Source of the DNA: JAVBPR01 sp031549485
Lineage (GTDB): Bacteria > Bacillota > Clostridia > Oscillospirales > Feifaniaceae
Length of the DNA stretch: 64,000 nucleotides
Assembly: GCA_031549485.1 (NCBI GenBank)
Contig: JAVBPR010000017.1
Coordinates: 1-64,000, forward strand
Direction of reading: 5' to 3'
The position numbers and the translations under genes were made by a program. Each line of letters opens with the position of its first letter. The stretch's first letter is position 1. This document shows, piece after piece, positions 26,257-34,676 of the stretch. The notes under the pieces were generated by a model. It was not told the DNA's origin and did not search any database. It saw nothing but the letters and a program-made list of their open reading frames with translations.

Positions 26257-27897
26257 ATGAAAGCGAAAAGAACTTTGGCGCTTGTTCTTGCGGCTATTTT
26301 CGTCTGTCTGCTTTTTGCGGGCTGCGATAATAACAACGGAAACGGCAACAACAAAGGAAACACAGAAAAAATCCCTGTTCCCGATTATATGAACGAAACC
26401 GGCTTCCCGATTGCGAAAGAAAAAATTACCGTCACCGCGATGGGCAGAAAAGATCCGGGCGCGACCGAGTGGAATGACCTTGAGCTTTTCAAACTCGCGG
26501 AAGAAAAGACAAATATTCATTTTGAATTTGAGCTTTTTGAGGGCGATACATATAACGAGAAGAAAAATCTTTCGGTCGTAGGTCAGACATATCCCGAAGT
26601 TTTCCTCCGCGGCGGAAGCTATACCGATGAGGACACAAACGGACCGGAAGGCGTATATCTTAACCTCACTCCGTACATAAATTCTTTTGCTCCCAACCTT
26701 ACAAAAAGAATGAACGAAATTCCTACCATAAAAGCTTCGATAACAAGCGGTGTTGACGGCAATATTTATGGCGTACCCTCTTATATGAAAACTTCAATGC
26801 AGCAGAGCCACCTTGCGTTCGTTTCAAAAACATGGCTTGATAACTGCGGCATTGCGGAGCTTCCGAAAACTGTCGATCAGTTTTACGACATGCTTGTAAA
26901 ATTCAAGACAATGGATGCCAACGGCAACGGTGACGCAAATGACGAAATTCCTTGGGGCAACGCAAAAGCCGGTGGCTGGACATACAAAAACTTTGACGAA
27001 TATCTTATGCCGGCGTTTACGGGAACGGTTACCGGCATGTTCGGCACAGACGTTAAAAACGGCGAAGTCGTTATGAACGCCATGCTGCCGGAATACAAAG
27101 AATATCTCAAGTTCCTAAATAAACTTTGGAACGAAGAGCTTATAGACAAAGAATTCCTTACAAACACAGTCCAGCAGTTTAACGCAAAAGCCAAGGCAAA
27201 TATTTACGGCGTGCATAACATCAGCCCGACAGCTCTTGATATTTCGATGGGCGAGCAGCTCTCGATGATTCCGCTTACATCGCAGTGGAACAGCACTCCG
27301 GCGGCAAGACCGTCCGAAGCTGTTTATCCGGCAAGAGGCGTTATCACAAATAAATGCGAGCACCCGGAAGCTGTTATGAGATGGTTTGATATTTGGTATG
27401 CTACCGAAGCTGAAGCGGTCGACGGCCTTTGCGGAACCACTCTGTTTGTCGGAATCGAAGGCAAACACTGGAAATATGTCGAGGGTTCGAACAATGCGCT
27501 TTATGAATTTATCGATCCGATTAAAGGATTTGACGACATAAACAAGACCGTTTCGGTTAATATGGAAATGCCGTTCTTCTTAAACTTCTCGCCGTCTTCG
27601 ACCGCTCCGCTAATGCAGATGAAGGTCAAGCAGGTAAATGAAAATCAAAACCCGTACCTCAAGAAAGACATGTACCCGATAAATGTCAGATATACCGAGG
27701 AAGAAGCCGAGCAGGCGGGCATTCTTTATACCGACCTTACGGCATATATCGAAATGGAATCGACCAAGTTTGTAACAGGCGAAACTTCTTTTGATAAATT
27801 TGATGATTTTACAAATGGGCTTAAAAACAGAAGGGTTGACGAATACCTTCAAATCAGAAAAGCGGCATACGACAGATGGATCGAAGCCACTAAATAA
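26257..27897 (+). CDS. Extracellular sugar-binding lipoprotein, LplA/YtcQ type (copy 2)
   Basis: A 546-residue lipoprotein with lipobox LLFAGC and a Gly/Asn-rich linker, strongly similar along its whole length to the 21516 product. It has no permease genes of its own, so it probably delivers a related ligand to the same permease pair. Codon use is less biased than in copy 1, suggesting lower expression. AAGGAGAAAG precedes the ATG. It has separate terminators on both sides and so its own transcript. Confidence 0.92.
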   Translation: MKAKRTLALVLAAIFVCLLFAGCDNNNGNGNNKGNTEKIPVPDYMNETGFPIAKEKITVTAMGRKDPGATEWNDLELFKLAEEKTNIHFEFELFEGDTYNEKKNLSVVGQTYPEVFLRGGSYTDEDTNGPEGVYLNLTPYINSFAPNLTKRMNEIPTIKASITSGVDGNIYGVPSYMKTSMQQSHLAFVSKTWLDNCGIAELPKTVDQFYDMLVKFKTMDANGNGDANDEIPWGNAKAGGWTYKNFDEYLMPAFTGTVTGMFGTDVKNGEVVMNAMLPEYKEYLKFLNKLWNEELIDKEFLTNTVQQFNAKAKANIYGVHNISPTALDISMGEQLSMIPLTSQWNSTPAARPSEAVYPARGVITNKCEHPEAVMRWFDIWYATEAEAVDGLCGTTLFVGIEGKHWKYVEGSNNALYEFIDPIKGFDDINKTVSVNMEMPFFLNFSPSSTAPLMQMKVKQVNENQNPYLKKDMYPINVRYTEEEAEQAGILYTDLTAYIEMESTKFVTGETSFDKFDDFTNGLKNRRVDEYLQIRKAAYDRWIEATK

Positions 27898-27907
27898 TTT
27901 TCCTATA

Positions 27908-27939
27908 AAAAAGGCGCCGCAAAAGCGGTGCCTTTTTTT
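27908..27939. terminator. Bidirectional terminator between convergent genes
   Basis: AAAAAGGCGCCGC and GCGGTGCCTTTTT form a 13-bp stem (one wobble-type mismatch) around AAAA. It serves the binding protein from the left and touches the stop codon of the lyase from the right. Confidence 0.85.
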
Positions 27940-30900
27940 ATATATATTTAAAATTATGGATTTCGGAGTTTTCGGTTTTTACGGTGAGCTTGTTGCCGTG
28001 CACTTCGAGCGAAACGGGCGGAGAGGGGAGTTTGTTTAAAAAGACCTGCTCGCCCGACAGGCGATATGCCAAAAGCAGACCTTCGGAAGTGCCTGCAAAA
28101 ATAAGATTATCCTTATAAGCTGTGCAGGTGACCGCGCCGACAACCGACTTTGAAAATATATTTTCGCTGCCTTTATTCGTTATAATATACGCCTTGAGAT
28201 TATTGCGGTGGTTTACGCCCATAATCACAGCGGATTTGCCGTCTATCTCGATGCATTGCAGGCTTTCGACATTGCTTATCCACTGCTCGCTGCCAAAATC
28301 GTGCGTGATATCGCCGTTATTATCGATTATTTGCAAATTTGAGCGGCAGGTTAGGCGTTTACTGCCCGCGATAAGGCGGGTGTCGCCGGGGGCGAGGGTT
28401 ATTTCGGAAAGCAAATCGGGCACGCCGATTTCGAAATAAATAGAATTTAACAATTTGCCGCTTTCATCAAAATATTTTATGCTGTCGTCGCCGCAACCGG
28501 CGGCGATAACTTTTTTGCCCTTGTATGTGGCGGCACAAAGCGCAACCGCGCCGGGATTTTCAAGCTCCCACCAGGGGTATATAGTGGGGATACGGGTGAT
28601 TTCGGTCTGCCAAATTTTTTCGCCTTCGGGCGACACCATAGAGAGCGAGCTACCCTCGGCGACAATAAAGTTGCCGCAAAAGGGGAGGCTGACAGTTTTT
28701 TCGTCTGGCTTTTGTTTTCCGCCGGGCAATGCCGCCGCGCCGTTTTCGCAAGCGGTTATCGCCGAGAGGGTTGTGGGGAATTTTTTATCGCCGGTTTTAA
28801 GAGAAATTTTGCCGTTTTCATTGTAAATCGAAAAACTTTGCAAATCCTCTCCTGCGGAAAGAATATTTATAAAGCTGACCTCTTCCCCGGAAGCGAGCGG
28901 GGCGAAAATCTCCTGCTCGTAAGAAGTAAGACAAAATTCATCTTCGGGCAGGTTATAGCGCGCTTTAAAAAAGCGGGCCCGCTGCGCATCGGTTTTGACC
29001 TTTGGGTCTGCGATAATTTTTTCCTTAATGCTGAAAGTGCATGGATGTGAGGTCTGCGGAATGATTTTAAAATATTTGTTTTCGCGTTTTGAAAGAAGAA
29101 CGTTGCTCTCAAGAGCGGCGCGTCCGGGGGTGCGAAAGCGCGACGTTATAAGATACCGAGCGGTTTCTTTTATAATAACAGTATCTTTAACGATGATTGC
29201 TGTGCCGGGAATTATATAGAGTTCGCGCCGCCAGTCCGAACCGGCGGTGTTTTTTAAAAGCAGAGAAAGATAAATGTCGCCGTTTTCGTTTTTTTTCGAT
29301 TTTTCTGCTGCGGCGAAGGAGGGGATCTTTTCGCATTCGCCGTTTTTATAAATTGTAAGCATATTATGGTTTTCCGCGGAGGAGGCAAGCAGCCCGTCCG
29401 CCGCAATCAGAAAATCTATGCCGTATTTTTGATAATTTATAATACTTGCCGCGTCGTCATATGAATGCGATCCGCCGCCAAGCCCGTCGATAAGAAGATA
29501 TTCGTCGTCTTTTTCAAATCCGCTTCGCCATGCGATTTTGTCAAAGCAATTTTTTTGCGGAACTTCGGGGGGCCTTGTGAAAGCGCCTACCCCTGTGAGG
29601 GTGGCGTATTCGGGGAGTGCTTCCGCCGCGCCGTAGACAAGTTTATCCATAGGAATAATTTTGAGACCGATATGGTCGGCGGGAAGCTGCGGTTCTGTCG
29701 CTGCGTCAAAGCTGCGCGGCAGATAAACCGACCAGTCGATATTCCCTTGCCGCCATGCGGGGGAAAGCGATTTTGCAAAAACGTAGCGGCCGTCGCGGTA
29801 ATATTCCGCTGCGGCGGCAAGAAGCCCTGCATTCGATGCCCAAAAAAGTGAGCTGTCACCGCTTTCGGGCATCCAGCCGGTATTGTTTGTGACGGCAATA
29901 GCGCATTCGGCGGCGGCTTTCGCGCCGCCACTTTCAAAATAACCCGCGCCGATATTAAAAAGCGAATACTCGATAAGCGCGGGTTGGGACATGGCAAAAC
30001 CGTGGCAAAGCCCGTCGCAAATCGGCTTCCAATTGCCGTTTTGGTATACCGAAAAAACATTGTCGGCAAGAGCTTTATATTCGGCCATTTCGCAGCCAAG
30101 CTCGGGATAGTATTTATCGAAAAAGTCGCAGAGATAGGTTATGCCGAGGGCGGGTAAAAGCCCGTGGTTTTGGCGCGGATATCCGGGAGTTTGATAATTT
30201 TTGAATTTTATCATCTCCACCCCTTCGCGGCTGCGAAGCCACGAGAGAAAAAGATTTGAAGAAGAGAGATAAAGCGCGTCGTCAAGCATGCCGCTAATTT
30301 CAAGAAGCCGCCAAACCGAGGCGCGGGATTTCAGCCGCAGGTGCAGGTCGTTATTATTGTCCTGCTTTAAAACTATATCGGCAAAAGCGCGGTTATATTC
30401 TTTTTGCGCGTCTTTGTCGCCTGTAAAGTATGCGAGCGCGCCTTTTTGCTCTATGGGCGCGACGTAATATGCGGCGGGATTTTCGCTGTCGCACTTCGCC
30501 GCTTTAAAATTATTTATAAGCTCGTTTTTAAAAGGATATTTTTTTGCGTTTATCTGGCAAAGGTATCCTATATTATCAGAAGAAATGTTTTTTATAAACT
30601 GCGCGGCGGCGAGCGCCGCGTCATCATCGTGCGAAAATCCGATATGTAAAATATTAAATCCTGTAGCGAAAGGATCAAGCAGGGTGCGCAGTTCATACCC
30701 GCCCTTGCCGGGATAAGTGCGGTCGGTAAAAAGCAGATGTTTATAATAAAGATATTTTACGCAAGGGTTGTCTGCAAGGTTGCCAAGAAGAATGACAGGA
30801 CCTTTTGCCGCCGAAAGGTCGGCGGATGATTTGACGACAGCCTCACAAAAGGGAGCAAGCGCGGCGAGGATATCTCCCGCCGCCGCATCCGAAGCGGCGG

Positions 30901-30985
30901 TGCCGGAAGTTATTATTTTTACATGCAACGATTTATAAAGCGGAGTTGCGCGCTCTATTTTTCTTGCGCTTGTTAAGTTTTTCAT
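27938..30985 (-). CDS. Heparinase II/III-like polysaccharide lyase with C-terminal propeller
   Basis: A 1015-residue protein with no signal peptide. Residues 1-165 form a mixed domain like those preceding some glycosidases. About 190-450 is alpha-helical (alpha-toroid). About 480-730 resembles the heparinase II/III beta-sandwich, with LGGGSHSYDDAASIINY near residue 500, the position of the family's conserved His/Asp. From about 765 to the end are repeated WD/PQQ-like blades (SPEGEKIWQTEI, FDESGKLLNSI, STGEQ-type repeats). Lyases of this group cleave uronic-acid-containing polymers. Intracellular location suits breakdown of imported oligosaccharides. It is oriented against the transporter genes. 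Confidence 0.8.
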   Translation of the reverse strand: MKNLTSARKIERATPLYKSLHVKIITSGTAASDAAAGDILAALAPFCEAVVKSSADLSAAKGPVILLGNLADNPCVKYLYYKHLLFTDRTYPGKGGYELRTLLDPFATGFNILHIGFSHDDDAALAAAQFIKNISSDNIGYLCQINAKKYPFKNELINNFKAAKCDSENPAAYYVAPIEQKGALAYFTGDKDAQKEYNRAFADIVLKQDNNNDLHLRLKSRASVWRLLEISGMLDDALYLSSSNLFLSWLRSREGVEMIKFKNYQTPGYPRQNHGLLPALGITYLCDFFDKYYPELGCEMAEYKALADNVFSVYQNGNWKPICDGLCHGFAMSQPALIEYSLFNIGAGYFESGGAKAAAECAIAVTNNTGWMPESGDSSLFWASNAGLLAAAAEYYRDGRYVFAKSLSPAWRQGNIDWSVYLPRSFDAATEPQLPADHIGLKIIPMDKLVYGAAEALPEYATLTGVGAFTRPPEVPQKNCFDKIAWRSGFEKDDEYLLIDGLGGGSHSYDDAASIINYQKYGIDFLIAADGLLASSAENHNMLTIYKNGECEKIPSFAAAEKSKKNENGDIYLSLLLKNTAGSDWRRELYIIPGTAIIVKDTVIIKETARYLITSRFRTPGRAALESNVLLSKRENKYFKIIPQTSHPCTFSIKEKIIADPKVKTDAQRARFFKARYNLPEDEFCLTSYEQEIFAPLASGEEVSFINILSAGEDLQSFSIYNENGKISLKTGDKKFPTTLSAITACENGAAALPGGKQKPDEKTVSLPFCGNFIVAEGSSLSMVSPEGEKIWQTEITRIPTIYPWWELENPGAVALCAATYKGKKVIAAGCGDDSIKYFDESGKLLNSIYFEIGVPDLLSEITLAPGDTRLIAGSKRLTCRSNLQIIDNNGDITHDFGSEQWISNVESLQCIEIDGKSAVIMGVNHRNNLKAYIITNKGSENIFSKSVVGAVTCTAYKDNLIFAGTSEGLLLAYRLSGEQVFLNKLPSPPVSLEVHGNKLTVKTENSEIHNFKYI

Positions 30986-31077
30986 TGAAAAATACCTCGA
31001 ATCAAACCGGATAAAGCTATTATATCAGAAGAAAAATTTAGTTTACAGTTTATTCAATATTTTTTTTGAATTAGGTG

Positions 31078-31106
31078 TTGACAGGGGACTGCAGGGGTGT
31101 TAAGAT
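31078..31106 (+). promoter_or_regulatory. Sigma-A promoter of the hrcA operon
   Basis: TTGACA (31078-31083), 17-base spacer, TAAGAT (31101-31106). The CIRCE operator begins 4 bases after the -10 element, over the start of transcription. Confidence 0.88.
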
Positions 31107-31109
31107 AAC

Positions 31110-31144
31110 CTCGTTAGCACTCGACAGGTGAGAGTGCTAACGAG
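31110..31144. promoter_or_regulatory. CIRCE operator (HrcA binding site)
   Basis: A perfect match to TTAGCACTC-N9-GAGTGCTAA, extended to 13-bp arms by flanking CTCG/CGAG. HrcA binds it to repress the heat-shock operon. The right arm runs into the GAGGTG ribosome site of hrcA, so the transcript would also fold this site into a hairpin. Confidence 0.97.
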
Positions 31145-31152
31145 GTGAAAAA

Positions 31153-32187
31153 ATGGATTTGAATGAACGCAAAAAGTTAATATTACAGGCAATTATAGAG
31201 GAATATATCAGAGAAGCAGAGCCTGTCGGCTCCAAGTATATTTCGGAAAATTATGGTTTCGGCCTTTCTTCGGCCACCATACGAAACGAAATGGCGGAGC
31301 TGGAGGAACTCGGATTTCTGCTTCATCCGCACACGTCGGCAGGACGGATTCCGTCGCAATCGGGATTCCGGCTTTATGTCGACAATCTTCATGAGACATA
31401 CCGCCTTTCGCTACTTGAGATGCAAAAGATGCAGGAGCTTATGAAAACCCGGATGGAGGAGCTTGAAACCTTTCTTTCAAAGGCGTCGCGCGTTATGAGC
31501 GCGATGACAAATTACACCGCGATAACCACCACCCCGACGGTGGCGGCGGCGGAAATGCTTCGCTTTGATATCCTGCCCGTTTCGGGAAATAGCTTTCTTA
31601 TCACAATGGTAATGAGGGGCGGAATAGTAAGAACAAAAATGTGCTACACTTCCGCGCCGATAAGCGAAACGGTGCTCCGGCAACTTTCGGGGCTTCTCAA
31701 TGATAAGATGTGCAACCGCCCGCTTCATTCGGTAAACCTCAAAGAGATAAACGATATTTACCGCCAGCTCGGCGATTACGGCGCGCTTTTAAGCCCGGTT
31801 TTGAATTATATCAACGAATGCGCCGAGGATATGACGCCGATAAACATTATCGTCGAGGGAGCGGACAATATTTTCGATTATCCCGAGTTTAGCAGCAGAG
31901 GGAAAGCAAGGGAACTTTTCGGTTTGTTGCAAGACAAGGAAGAGGTCAAAAAACTTGTGATGCCTGCGCTTTCGGAAGAGGGAATAAAAATCCAGATAGG
32001 AAGCGAAAATCAAAACTTTAAGATGAGCGATTCGTCAATTGTTTTGGGTAACTATAAAATAGGAAATAAGGTCGTTGGAGCTATCGGCATAATCGGCCCC
32101 GTAAGGATGGACTACGGAAAAGCGATTTCGCATATAGAATATTTAACGAAAGCTATCAGCGATATATTTGGAGGCGACAGTGAGTAA
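31153..32187 (+). CDS. hrcA: Heat-inducible transcription repressor HrcA
   Basis: A 344-residue repressor of class I heat-shock genes. The N-terminal winged helix has EPVGSKYISENYGFGLSSATIRNEMAELE (in part, residues 20-48), then the LHPHTSAGRIPS motif, a GAF-like domain and a dimerisation region. It is the first gene of hrcA-grpE-dnaK-dnaJ and autoregulated through the CIRCE element that abuts its ribosome site. HrcA needs GroEL for activity in the known model; groESL is not in the window. Confidence 0.97.
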   Translation: MDLNERKKLILQAIIEEYIREAEPVGSKYISENYGFGLSSATIRNEMAELEELGFLLHPHTSAGRIPSQSGFRLYVDNLHETYRLSLLEMQKMQELMKTRMEELETFLSKASRVMSAMTNYTAITTTPTVAAAEMLRFDILPVSGNSFLITMVMRGGIVRTKMCYTSAPISETVLRQLSGLLNDKMCNRPLHSVNLKEINDIYRQLGDYGALLSPVLNYINECAEDMTPINIIVEGADNIFDYPEFSSRGKARELFGLLQDKEEVKKLVMPALSEEGIKIQIGSENQNFKMSDSSIVLGNYKIGNKVVGAIGIIGPVRMDYGKAISHIEYLTKAISDIFGGDSE

Positions 32188-32668
32188 AGAAAAAGTTAGT
32201 GAAGAAAAGCAGAAGAAACCAAAGAAAACAGAGGAGCTTGAAAAGCTCGAAACCGAACTTGCGGAAACAAAAGACCGCCTTTTAAGGCTCATGGCGGAAT
32301 TTGAAAATTTCAAAAAGAGAACCGAGCGGGAAAAAGAAGAGCAATCGGCGTATGTTATTTGCGAAACCATTTTGCAGCTTCTACCGGCTGTAGATTCGCT
32401 TGAAATGGCGATAAAGGCCGAAAACGCGTCCGCCGAAGATATGAAAAAAGGGATTGAGCTGACGCTTGCCCAGTTTTCGGCGGGGCTTGCAAAGCTCGGC
32501 ATCGAGCCTATCGACACCGAGGGCGGTTTTAACCCCGAACTTCACAGCGCGATAATGCATACCGAAAGTAAGGACTATCCCGAAAACAGCGTTATGGAAG
32601 TGTATCAAAAAGGCTATAAAACGGCAAACAGAGTAATCAGACATTCGGTTGTCAGCGTGGCAAATTAA
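32180..32668 (+). CDS. grpE: Nucleotide exchange factor GrpE
   Basis: GrpE releases ADP from DnaK. The 162-residue product has a charged N-terminal tail, a long coiled coil (about residues 15-80, with the RLLRLMAEFENFKKRTEREKEE stretch in part) and the C-terminal beta domain ending in VIRHSVVSVAN. The GTG at 32180 is chosen because GGAGG ends 5 bases upstream; the gene overlaps the end of hrcA by 8 bases. An in-frame TTG at 32168 would place the ribosome site inside the gene. Confidence 0.95.
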   Translation: MSKEKVSEEKQKKPKKTEELEKLETELAETKDRLLRLMAEFENFKKRTEREKEEQSAYVICETILQLLPAVDSLEMAIKAENASAEDMKKGIELTLAQFSAGLAKLGIEPIDTEGGFNPELHSAIMHTESKDYPENSVMEVYQKGYKTANRVIRHSVVSVAN

Positions 32669-32718
32669 AGCCGCGCGGCAGATGATATTTTTATTTGAAT
32701 TTTAGGAGGATTTATATT

Positions 32719-34536
32719 ATGGGAAAAATTATAGGAATTGACCTTGGAACAACCAACTCGTGCGTTGCGGTTATGGAGGGCGGCTCGGCCGTCGTTATCC
32801 CGAACGCAGAGGGCGGAAGAACAACCCCGTCGGTCGTCGCTTTTTCAAAAGAAGGCGAAAGAATGGTCGGCCAGGTCGCAAAACGACAGGCGATCACAAA
32901 TCCGGACAGAACGGTCACATCGGTAAAAAGAAAGATGGGCGAGCCGGCAAAAATTAAAATTGACGACAAAACATATTCGCCGCAGGAAATTTCGGCGATG
33001 ATTTTGCAAAAGCTCAAAGCCGACGCGGAAAGCTACATCGGAAGCCCGGTAACCCAGGCGGTTATCACCGTTCCGGCGTATTTCAGCGACAGCCAGAGGC
33101 AGGCGACAAAAGACGCGGGCAAAATTGCGGGGCTTGAAGTTCTTCGAATCATCAACGAGCCGACAGCCGCGGCGCTTGCTTATGGAGCAGATAAAGGCCA
33201 CGAGCAGAAGGTCATGGTTTATGACCTCGGCGGCGGCACCTTTGACGTTTCTATTCTTGAAATCGGCGAGGGCGTTCTTGAAGTTCTCGCGACAGGCGGA
33301 AACACAAAGCTCGGCGGAGACGATTTCGACGAGAGAATCGTGAAACACCTCATCGAGGGATTCAAAAAAGAGAGCGGAATCGACCTTTCAACCGACAAAA
33401 TGGCGATGCAGAGACTTCGCGAAGCTGCTGAAAAAGCAAAAATCGAGCTTTCGGGAATAACGACAGCGAATATAAACCTGCCGTTTATCACCGCCGATTC
33501 GAGCGGCCCGAAACACTTTGATATGACAATCACAAGGGCGAAGTTCAACGAGCTTACAGCCGACCTCGTCGAAAAGACGATGGAGCCGGTTCGCCAGGCG
33601 ATAAAAGACGCGGGCATCTCGACTTCCGACCTTGCAAAAGTTCTTCTCGTCGGCGGCTCCACAAGAATTCCGGCGGTTGTCGAAGCGGTTCAGAAATTTA
33701 CCGGCAAAGAGCCGGATAAAGGCATAAATCCGGACGAATGCGTCGCTCTCGGCGCCGCTATTCAGGCGGGCGTTCTCGCCGGAGATGTCAAAGACCTGCT
33801 TCTTCTCGACGTTACTCCGCTTTCGCTCGGGATCGAGACAATGGGCGGCGTTTTCACAAAACTTATCGAGCGAAACACGACAATCCCGACAAAGAAAAGC
33901 CAGGTATTCTCGACCGCTGCTGACGGGCAGACCTCTGTAGAGGTGCACGTTCTTCAGGGCGAGCGCGAAATGGCTTCCTATAATAAAACGCTTTCGAAAT
34001 TTCATCTTGACGGAATTCCCGCCGCTCCGCGCGGCGTGCCGCAGATCGAGGTTACTTTCGATATCGACGCCAACGGCATTGTAAATGTTTCTGCAAAAGA
34101 CCTCGGAACAGGCAAAGAGCAGAAGATTACGATTACCGCATCAACAAACCTTTCGGACGCGGAAATCGAAAACGCGGTCAAGGAAGCGGAAGCGCATGCT
34201 GCGGAAGACAAAGCGCGCCGCGAAGAGGTCGACATCCGCAACAGCGGCGACCAGATGGTTTATCAGAGCGAAAAAACTTTAACCGATCTCGGCGACAAAC
34301 TTACAGACGCAGACAAAGAGCCGGTTATCGAAGCTATCGGAACTCTGAAAAAATCGCTTGAGGGAACCGATTACGAGAAAATCAAAGCCGATACAGAGGC
34401 GCTGACAAAGGCTTTCTACGCGATAAGCGAAAAAATTTACGCGGCAAATCCCGCGGGCGGCGAGGGCGCGGCTCCGGGCGGCGAAACGGTTGACAGCGAA
34501 GGATTTAACGTAGAAAACGACGATACACAAAACTAA
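32719..34536 (+). CDS. dnaK: Molecular chaperone DnaK (Hsp70)
   Basis: A 605-residue Hsp70. The nucleotide-binding domain starts with IGIDLGTTNSCVAV and includes YDLGGGTFDVSIL and VGGSTRIP. The linker DLLLLDVTPLSLGIE leads to the peptide-binding beta domain and helical lid. The C-terminus is Gly-rich and acidic. ATG 32719 follows AGGAGG by 8 bases; the frame extends to a TTG at 32695 ahead of that site. Third gene of the CIRCE-controlled operon. Confidence 0.98.
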   Translation: MGKIIGIDLGTTNSCVAVMEGGSAVVIPNAEGGRTTPSVVAFSKEGERMVGQVAKRQAITNPDRTVTSVKRKMGEPAKIKIDDKTYSPQEISAMILQKLKADAESYIGSPVTQAVITVPAYFSDSQRQATKDAGKIAGLEVLRIINEPTAAALAYGADKGHEQKVMVYDLGGGTFDVSILEIGEGVLEVLATGGNTKLGGDDFDERIVKHLIEGFKKESGIDLSTDKMAMQRLREAAEKAKIELSGITTANINLPFITADSSGPKHFDMTITRAKFNELTADLVEKTMEPVRQAIKDAGISTSDLAKVLLVGGSTRIPAVVEAVQKFTGKEPDKGINPDECVALGAAIQAGVLAGDVKDLLLLDVTPLSLGIETMGGVFTKLIERNTTIPTKKSQVFSTAADGQTSVEVHVLQGEREMASYNKTLSKFHLDGIPAAPRGVPQIEVTFDIDANGIVNVSAKDLGTGKEQKITITASTNLSDAEIENAVKEAEAHAAEDKARREEVDIRNSGDQMVYQSEKTLTDLGDKLTDADKEPVIEAIGTLKKSLEGTDYEKIKADTEALTKAFYAISEKIYAANPAGGEGAAPGGETVDSEGFNVENDDTQN

Positions 34537-34546
34537 AAAAACAGTA

Positions 34547-34578
34547 ACCTGCGCGGGGGCATTCACCCCCGCGCAGGT
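34547..34578 (+). other. Intercistronic hairpin between dnaK and dnaJ
   Basis: A perfect 13-bp, GC-rich stem (ACCTGCGCGGGGG and complement) with a 6-base loop, not followed by T residues. It could protect the dnaK 3' end or partly reduce dnaJ transcription, giving more DnaK than DnaJ. It is not a standard terminator. Confidence 0.7.
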
Positions 34579-34676
34579 ATCATCACGAAAGCCGCTTACC
34601 AAAACCGAAAAACAGGTAAAACTGCAAAGGTTTTTTGGGGATGTGGCTTATCGCATTTTAATTTCAAGGTGGTTTT

